Positions 56,932 through 64,000 of a stretch of 64,000 bases of DNA are shown here, piece by piece. Origin of the DNA: Sphingomicrobium sediminis. GTDB taxonomy: Bacteria; Pseudomonadota; Alphaproteobacteria; Sphingomonadales; Sphingomonadaceae. Each line of letters opens with the position of its first letter. The first letter of the stretch is position 1. The stretch lies in assembly GCF_023805295.1 (NCBI RefSeq), contig NZ_JAMSHT010000001.1, forward strand, positions 372,001 to 436,000, in the 5' to 3' direction. A model generated the notes under the pieces. It did not search any database and was not told the DNA's origin. It worked only from the letters and a program-made list of their open reading frames with translations. The position numbers and the translations under genes are program-made.

Positions 56932-58239
56932 CTAGCGCCCGATCGGACGGTAATCGAACCCTGCACGCTCGGCTTCGTCACGCTCGTAAATGTTGCGCAG
57001 GTCGAGTAATTTGTCGCCCTTCATGGCCGCCTTGACTGCATCCAGATCAAGCGCACGGAATTCGTCCCACTCGGTCACGATGACCAGCGCATCGGCGCCA
57101 TTGATCGCGGTCATCTCGCCATCGGCATAGGTGACGCCATCTTCGGGCATGTGAGGCTTGGCCATTTCCATGCCGACCGGGTCATAGGCCTGCACCTTGG
57201 CGCCTTTTTCGACCAGCATGTTCACGAGCGGGATCGACGGCGCGTCGCGCATGTCGTCGGTGTTGGGCTTGAAGGTCAGGCCCAGCACGGCGACCGTCTT
57301 GCCCGACACGCTGCCGCCCATCGCCTTTTCGACGCGTGCGGCCATGCCGTTCTTGCGGTCGTCATTCACCTTCACGACGGCATTGACGATCTGGTTCTCG
57401 ACACCGGCTTCCTCGGCCGTGCGCAGCAGCGCCAGCGTGTCCTTGGGGAAGCAGCTGCCGCCATAGCCGGGACCGGCATGGAGGAATTTGGGACCGATGC
57501 GATTGTCGAGACCGATGCCGCGGGCGACATCCTGGACGTCGGCACCGACGGCTTCGCAAAGATCGGCCATTTCGTTGATGAAGCTGATCTTGGTCGCGAG
57601 AAAAGCGTTGGCGGCATATTTGGTCAGCTCGGCCGTGCGGCGCGAGACGAACAGCATCGGGGCCTTGTTGAGGAAGAGCGGGCGATAGATTTCGCGCAGC
57701 ACTTCGCGGGCCTTGTCGTCATTGGCCCCGATCAGGATGCGATCGGGATGCTTGAAGTCGGCAATTGCCGCACCTTCGCGCAGGAATTCGGGGTTGGAAG
57801 CAACGCTGCAGCCCTCGGGCGCGCCTTCTTCCTTAAGGATCTTGGCAATCTCGTCGCCGGTGCCGACCGGCACAGTCGACTTGGTGACGACGACCACCGG
57901 ATGTTCGAGCTTCTGCGCGAGTTCGCGCACGGCATTGAAAACGTAGGTGAGATCAGCATGGCCGTCGCCGCGACGTGAGGGGGTGCCGACCGCGATGAAG
58001 ACCGCGTCGGCATCGGGCAAGGCAGGCGACAGGCGCGTCGTGAATTCGAGGCGGCCCTTCCTCACGTTGGACTCGACGAGGCTGTCGAGACCCGGCTCCC
58101 AAATCGGCATCTCGTTGCGTTCGAGCATCTCGATCTTCTTGGGGTCCTTGTCGACGCAGGTCACGTGATGACCGAAATCGGCGAAGCAGGCGCCCGAAAC
58201 GAGGCCGACATAGCCGGTACCGATAACGACGATTTTCAA
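56932..58239 (-). CDS. ugd: UDP-glucose 6-dehydrogenase
   Basis: A 435-residue NAD-dependent enzyme making UDP-glucuronate for polysaccharide synthesis. The NAD motif is VVIGTGYVGLVSGACFADFG, and IFIAVGTP-like FIAVGTPSRRGDGHADLTYV follows. The catalytic Cys is in GYGGSCFPKDTLAL, and AVLGLTFKPNTDDMRDAPS marks the C-terminal domain. The start is TTG 58239, with a strong GGGAGAGAG site just upstream; a longer ORF reading has no ribosome site. No other polysaccharide gene is adjacent. Confidence 0.94.
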   Translation of the reverse strand: MKIVVIGTGYVGLVSGACFADFGHHVTCVDKDPKKIEMLERNEMPIWEPGLDSLVESNVRKGRLEFTTRLSPALPDADAVFIAVGTPSRRGDGHADLTYVFNAVRELAQKLEHPVVVVTKSTVPVGTGDEIAKILKEEGAPEGCSVASNPEFLREGAAIADFKHPDRILIGANDDKAREVLREIYRPLFLNKAPMLFVSRRTAELTKYAANAFLATKISFINEMADLCEAVGADVQDVARGIGLDNRIGPKFLHAGPGYGGSCFPKDTLALLRTAEEAGVENQIVNAVVKVNDDRKNGMAARVEKAMGGSVSGKTVAVLGLTFKPNTDDMRDAPSIPLVNMLVEKGAKVQAYDPVGMEMAKPHMPEDGVTYADGEMTAINGADALVIVTEWDEFRALDLDAVKAAMKGDKLLDLRNIYERDEAERAGFDYRPIGR

Positions 58240-58348
58240 CTTCTCTCTCCCAGATGGGTCGGGGGTTGCGCTGCCCCTACGCGCTCGCGCGATTCTCGGC
58301 AAGGGCGGGGGCGTCAGTCACGGATTGCAGCGAATCGCTTGGCCCGTC

Positions 58349-59092
58349 ATGCTGGCGCAGATGGGTAGGGAAGCGAGTATCGACAAGTCCCGAGGGGACG
58401 CCCCGCTGAAGCCGGGCAAGCGCGTCTATGCGATCGGCGACGTGCATGGCTGCGACAAGCAGCTGAAGAAACTCCTCAAGCGGATCCGCAAGGATCTTGA
58501 GGGATATGAGGGCAAATCGCACCTCGTCTTTCTCGGCGACTATATCGACCGCGGCCCCGACAGCCGCGGCGTGATCGACCGGCTCATCGCCGGCGGGCTG
58601 CCCGGCGACAAGCAGCATTTCCTCATCGGCAACCACGAGGTCGCGATGCTGCAGGCGTTCGAGGGCAAGGCGCTGGGCTGGCTTGCCTATGGCGGCATCG
58701 AGACGCTCGAAAGCTATGGCGTCGACAAGAAGGCTTTGTTCGCGCACCCCTCGATCAAGAAGCTCCTGAAGGCGCATTTGCCGCCCGAGCATCTGGAGTT
58801 CTTCCAGTCGCTCAAACATTCGAAGCGGATCGGCGACTATCTGTTCGTCCATGCGGGTATCCGGCCGGGCGTGCCGCTGGAAAAGCAGAAGGAGCGCGAT
58901 CTCGTCTGGATCCGCGACGATTTCCTCAAATCCAAAAAGGACCATGGCGTGACCGTGGTGCACGGCCATACCATCACCTCCAAACCGCAGGTGAAGAAGA
59001 ACCGCATCGCGGTGGATACGGGCTGCTATGCGACCGGCACGCTGACCGCGGTCCGCCTCGAGGGCAACGCGGTCGATTTCATCACCAGCTAG
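58349..59092 (+). CDS. PPP-family metallophosphoesterase (serine/threonine phosphatase type)
   Basis: About 247 residues. The metal motifs GDVHGCDKQL, GDYIDRGPDS, GNHEVAML, HAGIRPG and HGHT are all present. It resembles ApaH/PrpA-type phosphatases that act on phosphoproteins or on diadenosine tetraphosphate. The start is uncertain: ATG 58349, ATG 58361 or TTG 58325, none with a strong ribosome site. The gene diverges from ugd and converges on surE through a shared CTAG stop. Confidence 0.85.
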   Translation: MLAQMGREASIDKSRGDAPLKPGKRVYAIGDVHGCDKQLKKLLKRIRKDLEGYEGKSHLVFLGDYIDRGPDSRGVIDRLIAGGLPGDKQHFLIGNHEVAMLQAFEGKALGWLAYGGIETLESYGVDKKALFAHPSIKKLLKAHLPPEHLEFFQSLKHSKRIGDYLFVHAGIRPGVPLEKQKERDLVWIRDDFLKSKKDHGVTVVHGHTITSKPQVKKNRIAVDTGCYATGTLTAVRLEGNAVDFITS

Positions 59093-59856
59093 TCGGCGAA
59101 GCGGGCGCGCAGTCCGTCGAGCGAGGCATGGTGCGTGAGGTCGAGATGAAGCGGGGTCACCGCGACGAAGCCGTCGGCGACGACTTCTAGGTCGGTCTGA
59201 TGGCCGGGCGTCTCGATCGTCTCGCCGCCGCCGAACCAGTAATAACGAAAGCCGCGCGGGTCCTGGCGTTCGATGACGCTGAGGCGCGAATAGTCGCGAA
59301 AGCCCTGGTCGCACACTTTCACGCCGCGCACGTCTGCGGCAGCGACCGGCGGGAAGTTGACGTTGATGAGCGTCTTGTCGCGCGGCAGGTCGGCGAGCAG
59401 CGTCTCGAGGACACGCGGTCCCCATGTCTCGGCGGCGCCCCATTTTACCCCGTCGCTGGTGCCCGGCGCCATCGAACATTGCGACAAGGCGATCGAGGGG
59501 ACGCCAGCCAGCGCGCCTTCCATCGCCGCTGAGACGGTCCCCGAATAGGTGACGTCCTCGCCCAAGTTCGCGCCGCGATTGACGCCCGACAGAATGAGGT
59601 CGGGCTTGTGATCCTTCATGAGGTGGCCGAGCGCGAGCATGACCGAGTCGGTCGGCGTGCCGTCGGCGGAAAAGCGGCGCTCGCCATGTTTGCGGATGCG
59701 AAGGGGCCGGGTGAGGGTGAGGCTGTGCCCTGCGCCGGATTGCTCTTCGGCAGGGGCGACGACCCACAATTCGTCGGCGAAGGGGGCGGCGAGTCGCTCC
59801 AGCACTTCGAATCCGGGTGCGTGGATACCGTCGTCATTGGTCAGGAGGATTCTCAT
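59089..59856 (-). CDS. surE: 5'/3'-nucleotidase SurE
   Basis: A 255-residue phosphatase active on nucleoside monophosphates and involved in stationary-phase survival. MRILLTNDDGIHAPGFEVL carries the metal-binding Asp pair, and SGAGHSLTLTRPLRIRKHG, ILSGVNRGANLGEDVTYSGT and VSAAMEGALAGVPSIALSQ complete the active site. ATG 59856 has AGGAGGAT upstream. A longer frame upstream is probably not used. In many alphaproteobacteria, surE is followed by pcm, but not here. Confidence 0.94.
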   Translation of the reverse strand: MRILLTNDDGIHAPGFEVLERLAAPFADELWVVAPAEEQSGAGHSLTLTRPLRIRKHGERRFSADGTPTDSVMLALGHLMKDHKPDLILSGVNRGANLGEDVTYSGTVSAAMEGALAGVPSIALSQCSMAPGTSDGVKWGAAETWGPRVLETLLADLPRDKTLINVNFPPVAAADVRGVKVCDQGFRDYSRLSVIERQDPRGFRYYWFGGGETIETPGHQTDLEVVADGFVAVTPLHLDLTHHASLDGLRARFAD

Positions 59857-60135
59857 GGGCCCGATTGTTGCCCGCGTGAACATTTCTCGCAACCGCCAAT
59901 AATCGCCAAAACTGCCTTCTTTCCAACATCCTGCTGACACTTATCGGCAACAGTTTGTCCCTATTTGCGACCCGCCCGCCGGTCAGCGCTTGTTAATAGG
60001 TGTTAAGCTAGCTACTAGGCGCTCGGGGCCGTTTTCCTGTCGGCTAAGTGTCGGGAAGAAAACGACATATTTGGCTGTGAGGCGCCTTACGGCGAGACCG
60101 TTTCGGGCGCCCGCTTGAAGAGTGGGGAGGGTTAT

Positions 60136-60603
60136 TTGGCTACTGCGCTTTCAGACCTCAACGGCAATCCGAAGTTTGATGAACTGGAGCTCGAGGACGA
60201 TTATCGTCCGAGCGCCAAGGAAGAGTTCATGAACGTCAAGCAGAAGGCCTATTTCCTGGGCAAACTGCGCGAATGGAAAGAGACGATCGTCGAGGAAAGC
60301 CGCGCGACCATGGCCCAGCTCCAGGTCGACAGCCTGCGTGAGCCCGACCTTGCCGACCGCGCTTCAAGTGAAACGGACTGGAGCCTCGAGCTCCGCACCC
60401 GCGATCGCCAGCGCAAGCTCATCGGCAAGATCGATGCCGCCATCCGTCGTCTGTACTCAGACGAATATGGCTATTGCGAAGTGACCGGCGAGCCCATTTC
60501 GCTGAAGCGTCTTGAAGCCCGCCCGATCGCAACCATGACCCTAGAAGCCCAAGAAAAGCATGAGCGCACCGAACGCGTCAGCCGCGACGAGCGCACCGAC
60601 TGA
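60136..60603 (+). CDS. dksA: DksA-type RNA polymerase-binding protein without zinc cysteines
   Basis: A 155-residue protein with the DksA coiled coil (about 40-110, including ASSETDWSLELRTRDRQRKL) and a C-terminal globular part. The zinc-finger positions are mostly replaced: EYGYCEVTGEPISLKRLEAR PIATMTLEAQEKHE has one Cys instead of four. This pattern is normal in Alphaproteobacteria, where DksA does not need zinc. It binds the polymerase secondary channel and works with ppGpp. TTG 60136 is chosen because GGGGAGGG lies five bases upstream. A strong terminator follows. Confidence 0.93.
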   Translation: MATALSDLNGNPKFDELELEDDYRPSAKEEFMNVKQKAYFLGKLREWKETIVEESRATMAQLQVDSLREPDLADRASSETDWSLELRTRDRQRKLIGKIDAAIRRLYSDEYGYCEVTGEPISLKRLEARPIATMTLEAQEKHERTERVSRDERTD

Positions 60604-60626
60604 CACCCTGCCAGGAGGGGAAAAGA

Positions 60627-60665
60627 AAAGGGCCGGGCTCCGATGGAGCGCCGGCCCTTTTTCTT
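60627..60665 (+). terminator. Intrinsic terminator after dksA
   Basis: AAAAGGGCCGG and CCGGCCCTTTT form a long stem with an inner GCTCC/GGAGC stem, followed by TCTT. A classical rho-independent terminator; the A-rich 5' arm means that it could act in both directions. Confidence 0.9.
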
Positions 60666-60683
60666 GGGTACCGAGATAGCGGG

Positions 60684-60839
60684 TCAGTGACCGACCATCT
60701 CGTCCTTCAATCGAAGCTTTTCCTTCTTGAGACGTTGGATGAGCGACATGTCAGGCTGCGGCCGATGTTCTTCCTGTTCGATCCGATCGGCGATCTTGTG
60801 GTGCTTTGATGCGAGTGCCTCGACATGGGCTTGTTCCAT
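60684..60839 (-). CDS. YdcH/DUF465 family small protein
   Basis: A 51-residue protein, MEQAHVEALASKHHKIADRI, then QEEHRPQPDMSLIQRLKKEK and ending LRLKDEMVGH. The paired helices with KxxHxxIxxxI and RLKKEKLRLKDE are typical of DUF465. The function is unknown. AAAGGA lies about eight bases upstream of ATG 60839. A second DUF465 gene (61002-61199) diverges from it. Confidence 0.85.
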   Translation of the reverse strand: MEQAHVEALASKHHKIADRIEQEEHRPQPDMSLIQRLKKEKLRLKDEMVGH

Positions 60840-61001
60840 TGCGGAGTCCTTTCACTCTTGAGTCGCAAGACGACCAGTAAACCACGTTTTCAATGCTTTG
60901 TCGCCTATGCGACTCAGCAGGCCGCCGTCGATCAGATCCGCTCCGGCGTAAACGGGAAAGGATGGTGACGCTGCGCGAGAGCGCGCGTATCATGATGCGC
61001 G
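60840..61001. promoter_or_regulatory. Divergent region between two DUF465 genes with GANTC sites
   Basis: GANTC sites begin at 60844, 60860 and 60911; the second and third lie in an exact 8-base inverted repeat (TGAGTCGC and GCGACTCA). Three sites in 72 bases is well above chance. Methylation-sensitive control of the genes on either side is an inference. Confidence 0.5.
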
Positions 61002-61199
61002 ATGAACGATGACGATCCAGCCCAATTGCTCGCCGCGTTGAAGGCCGAGCATCGGCGTCTCGACGAACAGGTCGAGCTGCTCGAACAGGCGGGAAATGCC
61101 GATGCGCTGGAACTGGCGCGGCTGAAAAAGGCCAAATTGTCGTTGAAGGACCGGATCGCGGCGATCGCCGACGATACGACCCCCGATATCATCGCCTGA
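61002..61199 (+). CDS. YdcH/DUF465 family small protein
   Basis: A 65-residue protein, MNDDDPAQLLAALKAEHRRL, with LARLKKAKLSLKDRIAAIAD. It is a second DUF465 member, longer and more acidic at the N-terminus than its divergent neighbour. The function is unknown; the fold is a helical hairpin. It is followed by the RcdA-like gene after 83 bases, which could be co-transcribed. Confidence 0.82.
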   Translation: MNDDDPAQLLAALKAEHRRLDEQVELLEQAGNADALELARLKKAKLSLKDRIAAIADDTTPDIIA

Positions 61200-61282
61200 A
61201 ACTGTGCCGTGCTGGGACGAAATGGATCGTAGCGCCGATCTGCGGCGTTTAATCCGCGCCCTTCCTTTGGCATATTGAGGCG

Positions 61283-61777
61283 ATGGACGAGACGAACCTT
61301 TCTGGCGACAGCGCCGATACCGGCGTGGCGATCACGCCGCGGCTGGTGGATGCGCTCTATACCGAGGCGATGGTGCTGGCCGACGAGGCGCGCACCTATT
61401 TCGATGCTGCTGGCCGCGCCGATCGCGACGCCTTGCCGCCGCAGGCGCGCGTCGGGTTCGCTTGCGAGAGCCTAAAGGTCACCACGCGCATCATGCATGT
61501 CGTCGCCTGGCTATTGACCCAGCGGGCCATCGACAATGGAGAACTTGGCAGGCCTGACGATCCGGCGATCGAGCGACGTCTCGGCAATGCCAATCCGACC
61601 GACGAGGAAATCGTCGCGCAGCTTCCCGAAGAAGCGCAACGCCTCATTCGCCAGAGCGCGGACCTCTATGACCGCGTCGACCGCCTCGACCGCGGCCAGC
61701 ATGCCAGCGAGCCGGTCGAAAGCCCTGCACGGGCTCTGATGGGCCGCCTCGAGCGCGACCTTTTCGGATCGGCCTGA
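61283..61777 (+). CDS. rcdA: RcdA-like (DUF1465) protein
   Basis: A 164-residue helical protein. LVDALYTEAMVLADEARTYF, RVGFACESLKVTTRIMHVVA WLLTQRAI and LPEEAQRLIRQSADLYDRVD RL match DUF1465. In Caulobacter, this family includes RcdA, an adaptor that helps ClpXP degrade CtrA during the cell cycle. Whether the same function applies in sphingomonads is not established. The short acidic N-terminus differs. ATG 61283 has weak upstream GGCG. The context (CcrM, DUF465 genes) supports a cell-cycle role. Confidence 0.85.
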   Translation: MDETNLSGDSADTGVAITPRLVDALYTEAMVLADEARTYFDAAGRADRDALPPQARVGFACESLKVTTRIMHVVAWLLTQRAIDNGELGRPDDPAIERRLGNANPTDEEIVAQLPEEAQRLIRQSADLYDRVDRLDRGQHASEPVESPARALMGRLERDLFGSA

Positions 61778-61796
61778 CCGCTCTAGGCTCGACTTC

Positions 61797-62942
61797 ATGA
61801 GCCAGTGGCAATTCAATCCAGGACCAAGATTGGTGGGCGGCGAGGATGTCGCGCACCGCCTTTCGCGATTGCTGCCCGACGGCGACTGCCTGTTCGTGAC
61901 CGACGCGCATGTGATCGAGCTAGGGCTCGCCGGACCGTGGCAGGAGGCGCTTTCCGGCGCGGGACGCCGGCTGCATGTGTTCGACGCAGTCGAGGAAGAT
62001 CCCTCGCTCGACACGCTGATGGCGGCGGTCGAGGCCGGGCGTGCGGCAGGGGCAACCCATGTTGTGGGATTCGGCGGTGGAAGCCCGATGGACGTCGCCA
62101 AACTTGCCGCCTACCTGATCGGCTCAGGCGACGACGTCGATAACATCTGGGGCGTCGAGCGGGCATATGGCAAAGGCCTGCCGCTGGCGCTCGTGCCGAC
62201 GACCGCAGGCACCGGATCGGAAGCGACCCCGGTGGCTGTCATCACCTGCGAGGGCGGCGAGAAACGGGGCGTCAACGCGCATGCCATCACCGCCGATTTC
62301 GCCGCGCTCGACCCAGAACTGACGATCGGCAAGCCACGCGCGCTGACGGCAGCAACGGGCATCGATGCGATGGTCCATGCGATCGAGGCCTATACCAGCG
62401 CCAAGGCCAAGAATCCGCTGAGCGACATGCTTGCGAGGCAAGCGCTGAAACTCCTGTCGGCCAATCTCATCACGGCCTGCGAAGAGCCCGACAATCGCGC
62501 GGCACGCGGGGCAATGTTGTTGGGCGCGCATCTGGCGGGGCTGGCCTTTGCCAATGCGCCGGTCGCCGGCGTCCATGCCCTGGCCTATCCGCTGGGCGGG
62601 CTGCATCACCTGCCGCACGGCCTTTCCAACGCGCTCATGCTGCGCCCCGTGCTGCAGCATAATAGCGAGGCGGCGCGCGAACTTTATGCAGAGCTGGCCC
62701 CGATCCTCGACCCCGATTGCGAAGGGCAATCGAGCCAGTCGAAGACCGCTCGGCTCATCGAACTGCTCGACAAGATGGTGGCGGAAAGCGGGCTCAAGCC
62801 GCGGCTGCGCGACCATGGCATCGAGCGCGACCAGATCCCCATCCTCGCCCGCGAAGCGATGAAGCAGACGCGGCTCCTCGTGAACAATCCGTGCGAGATC
62901 AATGAGGATGATGCAGCGCGGCTCTACGAGGCGGCATGGTGA
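61797..62942 (+). CDS. Iron-containing alcohol dehydrogenase
   Basis: A 381-residue group III dehydrogenase. GFGGGSPMDVAKLAAYLI is the NAD-binding loop, PTTAGTGSEATPVAVITCEG the second. The metal ligands fall in GIDAMVHAIEAYTS, with a first Asp/His pair, and ALAYPLGGLHHLPHGLSNAL with two further His. It oxidises a primary or secondary alcohol. The substrate is unknown. Its end overlaps the following thioesterase gene by seven bases. Confidence 0.9.
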   Translation: MSQWQFNPGPRLVGGEDVAHRLSRLLPDGDCLFVTDAHVIELGLAGPWQEALSGAGRRLHVFDAVEEDPSLDTLMAAVEAGRAAGATHVVGFGGGSPMDVAKLAAYLIGSGDDVDNIWGVERAYGKGLPLALVPTTAGTGSEATPVAVITCEGGEKRGVNAHAITADFAALDPELTIGKPRALTAATGIDAMVHAIEAYTSAKAKNPLSDMLARQALKLLSANLITACEEPDNRAARGAMLLGAHLAGLAFANAPVAGVHALAYPLGGLHHLPHGLSNALMLRPVLQHNSEAARELYAELAPILDPDCEGQSSQSKTARLIELLDKMVAESGLKPRLRDHGIERDQIPILAREAMKQTRLLVNNPCEINEDDAARLYEAAW

Positions 62943-63373
62943 GCCGTCCCGAGCCAAGGGCCCGCGACTATTATCGCCGCTTCCACGCCATGACGACGCG
63001 GTGGAGCGACAATGACGCCTACGGGCACGTCAACAATAGCATTCACTATCTCTGGTTCGACAGCGCGGTGAATGCGTGGATGGTCGAGCAGGGGCTGCTC
63101 GATGTCCAGCAAGGCGATCCGATCGGGCTGGTGGTCGAAACCGGCTGCCGCTATTTCGCGCCGCTTGCCTATCCGCAGTCGGTCGAGATCGGGATGCGCG
63201 TCGCGCGCCTCGGCTCCTCGAGCGTGACCTGGCACTTGGGCATTTTCGCGCAAGGTGACGATGCCCCCGCGTCCGAGGGGCATTTCACCCACGTCATCGT
63301 CGATCGCGAAAATCGCCGTCCGATGCCGATCCCCGAGGATTGGCGCCGTGCCTATGAAGGCCTAGCCGAGTAA
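62936..63373 (+). CDS. Acyl-CoA thioesterase, hot-dog fold (4HBT/YbgC-like)
   Basis: A 145-residue protein. TRWSDNDAYGHVNNSIHYLW contains the catalytic Asp of the 4HBT group, and the segment with ETGCRYFAPLAYPQSVEIGM follows. It hydrolyses short acyl-CoA thioesters or related substrates. ATG 62936 overlaps the upstream dehydrogenase, so the two are probably co-transcribed. The end overlaps the convergent nitronate monooxygenase gene by 12 bases. Confidence 0.88.
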   Translation: MVSRPEPRARDYYRRFHAMTTRWSDNDAYGHVNNSIHYLWFDSAVNAWMVEQGLLDVQQGDPIGLVVETGCRYFAPLAYPQSVEIGMRVARLGSSSVTWHLGIFAQGDDAPASEGHFTHVIVDRENRRPMPIPEDWRRAYEGLAE

Positions 63374-64000
63374 GCGCTCGCGGGTCGCGAGATATTCGCG
63401 TTCCAAGCGGTCGACCAGTTCGCCTGCGCCGACCACTTCCTTGACCGCGCCGATGCCCTGGCCCGAGCCCCAAATGTCCTTCCACGCCTTGGCGCCGCCG
63501 AAGTTCATCTTGCTGGGATCGCTTTCGGGCAAATTGTCGGGGTCCATGCCGGCCTTCGTGATCGAGCCCTTCAAATAGTTACCCCAGACACCGGTGAAGA
63601 GCGAGGAGCCGACAATGTCGTCGGCACCGCTCTCGACGATTTCCTGCTTATAGTCGTCCATCGCGCGCGCTTCGTGCGTGGCGATGAAGGGCGAGCCGAT
63701 ATAGGCGCCGTCCGCGCCCATGGCCTCGGCCGCAAGCACTGCGCCGCCATTGGCGATCGAGCCTGACAGGAAGAGCGGGCCGTCGAAAAATTCGCGGATT
63801 TCCTGGATGAGCGCGAAGGGCGACAATTTGCCGGCATGGCCGCCTGCACCCGCCGCAACTGCGATCAGGCCGTCCGCGCCCTTTTCGAGCGCCTTGTGCG
63901 CGAATTTGTTGTTGATGATGTCGTGCAGTGTGATGCCGCCCCAGCCATGAACCGCATCATTGAGTTCGGGCCGCGCGCCGAGCGAGGTGATGACGATCGG
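63362..64000 (-). CDS. Nitronate monooxygenase (partial, C-terminal part)
   Basis: The gene runs off the window end; 213 codons including the stop are visible, read from base 64000 towards 63362. PIVITSLGARPELNDAVHGW, GADGLIAVAAGAGGHAGKLS, FLSGSIANGGAVLAAEAMGA and DGAYIGSPFIATHEARAMDD match the 2-nitropropane dioxygenase/nitronate monooxygenase TIM barrel, with the conserved His and FMN-phosphate glycine loops. GVWGNYLKGS and DIWGSGQGIGAVKEVV are later blocks. It oxidises alkyl nitronates. Confidence 0.88.
   Translation of the reverse strand, partial: PIVITSLGARPELNDAVHGWGGITLHDIINNKFAHKALEKGADGLIAVAAGAGGHAGKLSPFALIQEIREFFDGPLFLSGSIANGGAVLAAEAMGADGAYIGSPFIATHEARAMDDYKQEIVESGADDIVGSSLFTGVWGNYLKGSITKAGMDPDNLPESDPSKMNFGGAKAWKDIWGSGQGIGAVKEVVGAGELVDRLEREYLATRERLLG

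Noticed and set aside
59985..60010. Possible CtrA site (TTAA repeats) upstream of dksA
   Set aside because: The two TTAA elements are six bases apart, whereas the CtrA consensus needs seven, so I do not call a site.

Overview
The window is about 64 kb of dense, GC-rich chromosomal DNA from an alphaproteobacterium, most likely a member of the Sphingomonadales. The reasons are a CcrM-type GANTC DNA methyltransferase with a C-terminal RAMA-like domain, an RcdA-like (DUF1465) protein, a DksA without the zinc cysteines, a proton-translocating transhydrogenase encoded as split PntA1/PntA2/PntB, a TonB receptor followed by a TPR-sulfotransferase, and a LOV-HTH protein that closely resembles EL222 of Erythrobacter litoralis. 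I see no prophage, insertion sequence, CRISPR array or replication origin.

Layout. 1-1.5 kb: three tandem paralogous small membrane/PH-like proteins (the first cut by the window edge). 1.5-6.5 kb: a housekeeping run with a membrane EEP phosphatase, TlyA, TspO, UbiK, YbjN-like protein, ProC and a branched-chain aminotransferase. 6.5-9.2 kb: a membrane GGDEF-EAL protein and a small secreted protein. 9.6 kb: tRNA-Gln(UUG). 9.9-16 kb: a CBS-domain membrane protein, the LOV-HTH photoreceptor diverging from a GPH symporter, a CaiB-type racemase, a response regulator/EAL operon and a tandem PilZ protein. 16-27 kb: MsrA, Sua5, acyl-CoA dehydrogenase, a YtrA-type GntR regulator, nitroreductase, a POT peptide transporter, an amidohydrolase pair plus NnrU, and an AGCS symporter. 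27-33.6 kb: GlmM, a ThiD-VOC fusion, a monooxygenase-like protein, RNase HII, CcrM, FolP and an SDR. 33.6-41.2 kb: an NtrC-like regulator with degenerate motifs, aa3 oxidase subunit IV, the Pnt genes split by a CHASE2-EAL gene, and a 27-residue ORF. 41.3-50 kb: Asp/Glu racemase, GH16 lipoprotein, BCCT transporter, TonB receptor, TPR-sulfotransferase. 50-54.6 kb: TPR protein, UvrC, RecO, ApaG. 54.7-56.8 kb: a less GC-rich islet of small secreted proteins with a decayed tandem paralogue. 56.9-64 kb: Ugd, a PPP phosphatase, SurE, DksA, two DUF465 proteins, RcdA-like, iron alcohol dehydrogenase, thioesterase and the end of a nitronate monooxygenase.

Two themes link the genes. The first is cell-cycle and signalling control. 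The ccrM leader carries ten GANTC sites in about 140 bp, and smaller GANTC clusters lie upstream of the 27-residue ORF and beside the DUF465/RcdA genes. Five proteins are built for c-di-GMP or related signalling (GGDEF-EAL, EAL with a partner receiver, CHASE2-EAL, tandem PilZ). The second is blue-light sensing through the EL222-like protein. A separate structural oddity is that five of the convergent gene pairs share one CTAG as the stop codon of both genes.

Functions are assigned from motifs and remembered family features only; no database search was run.
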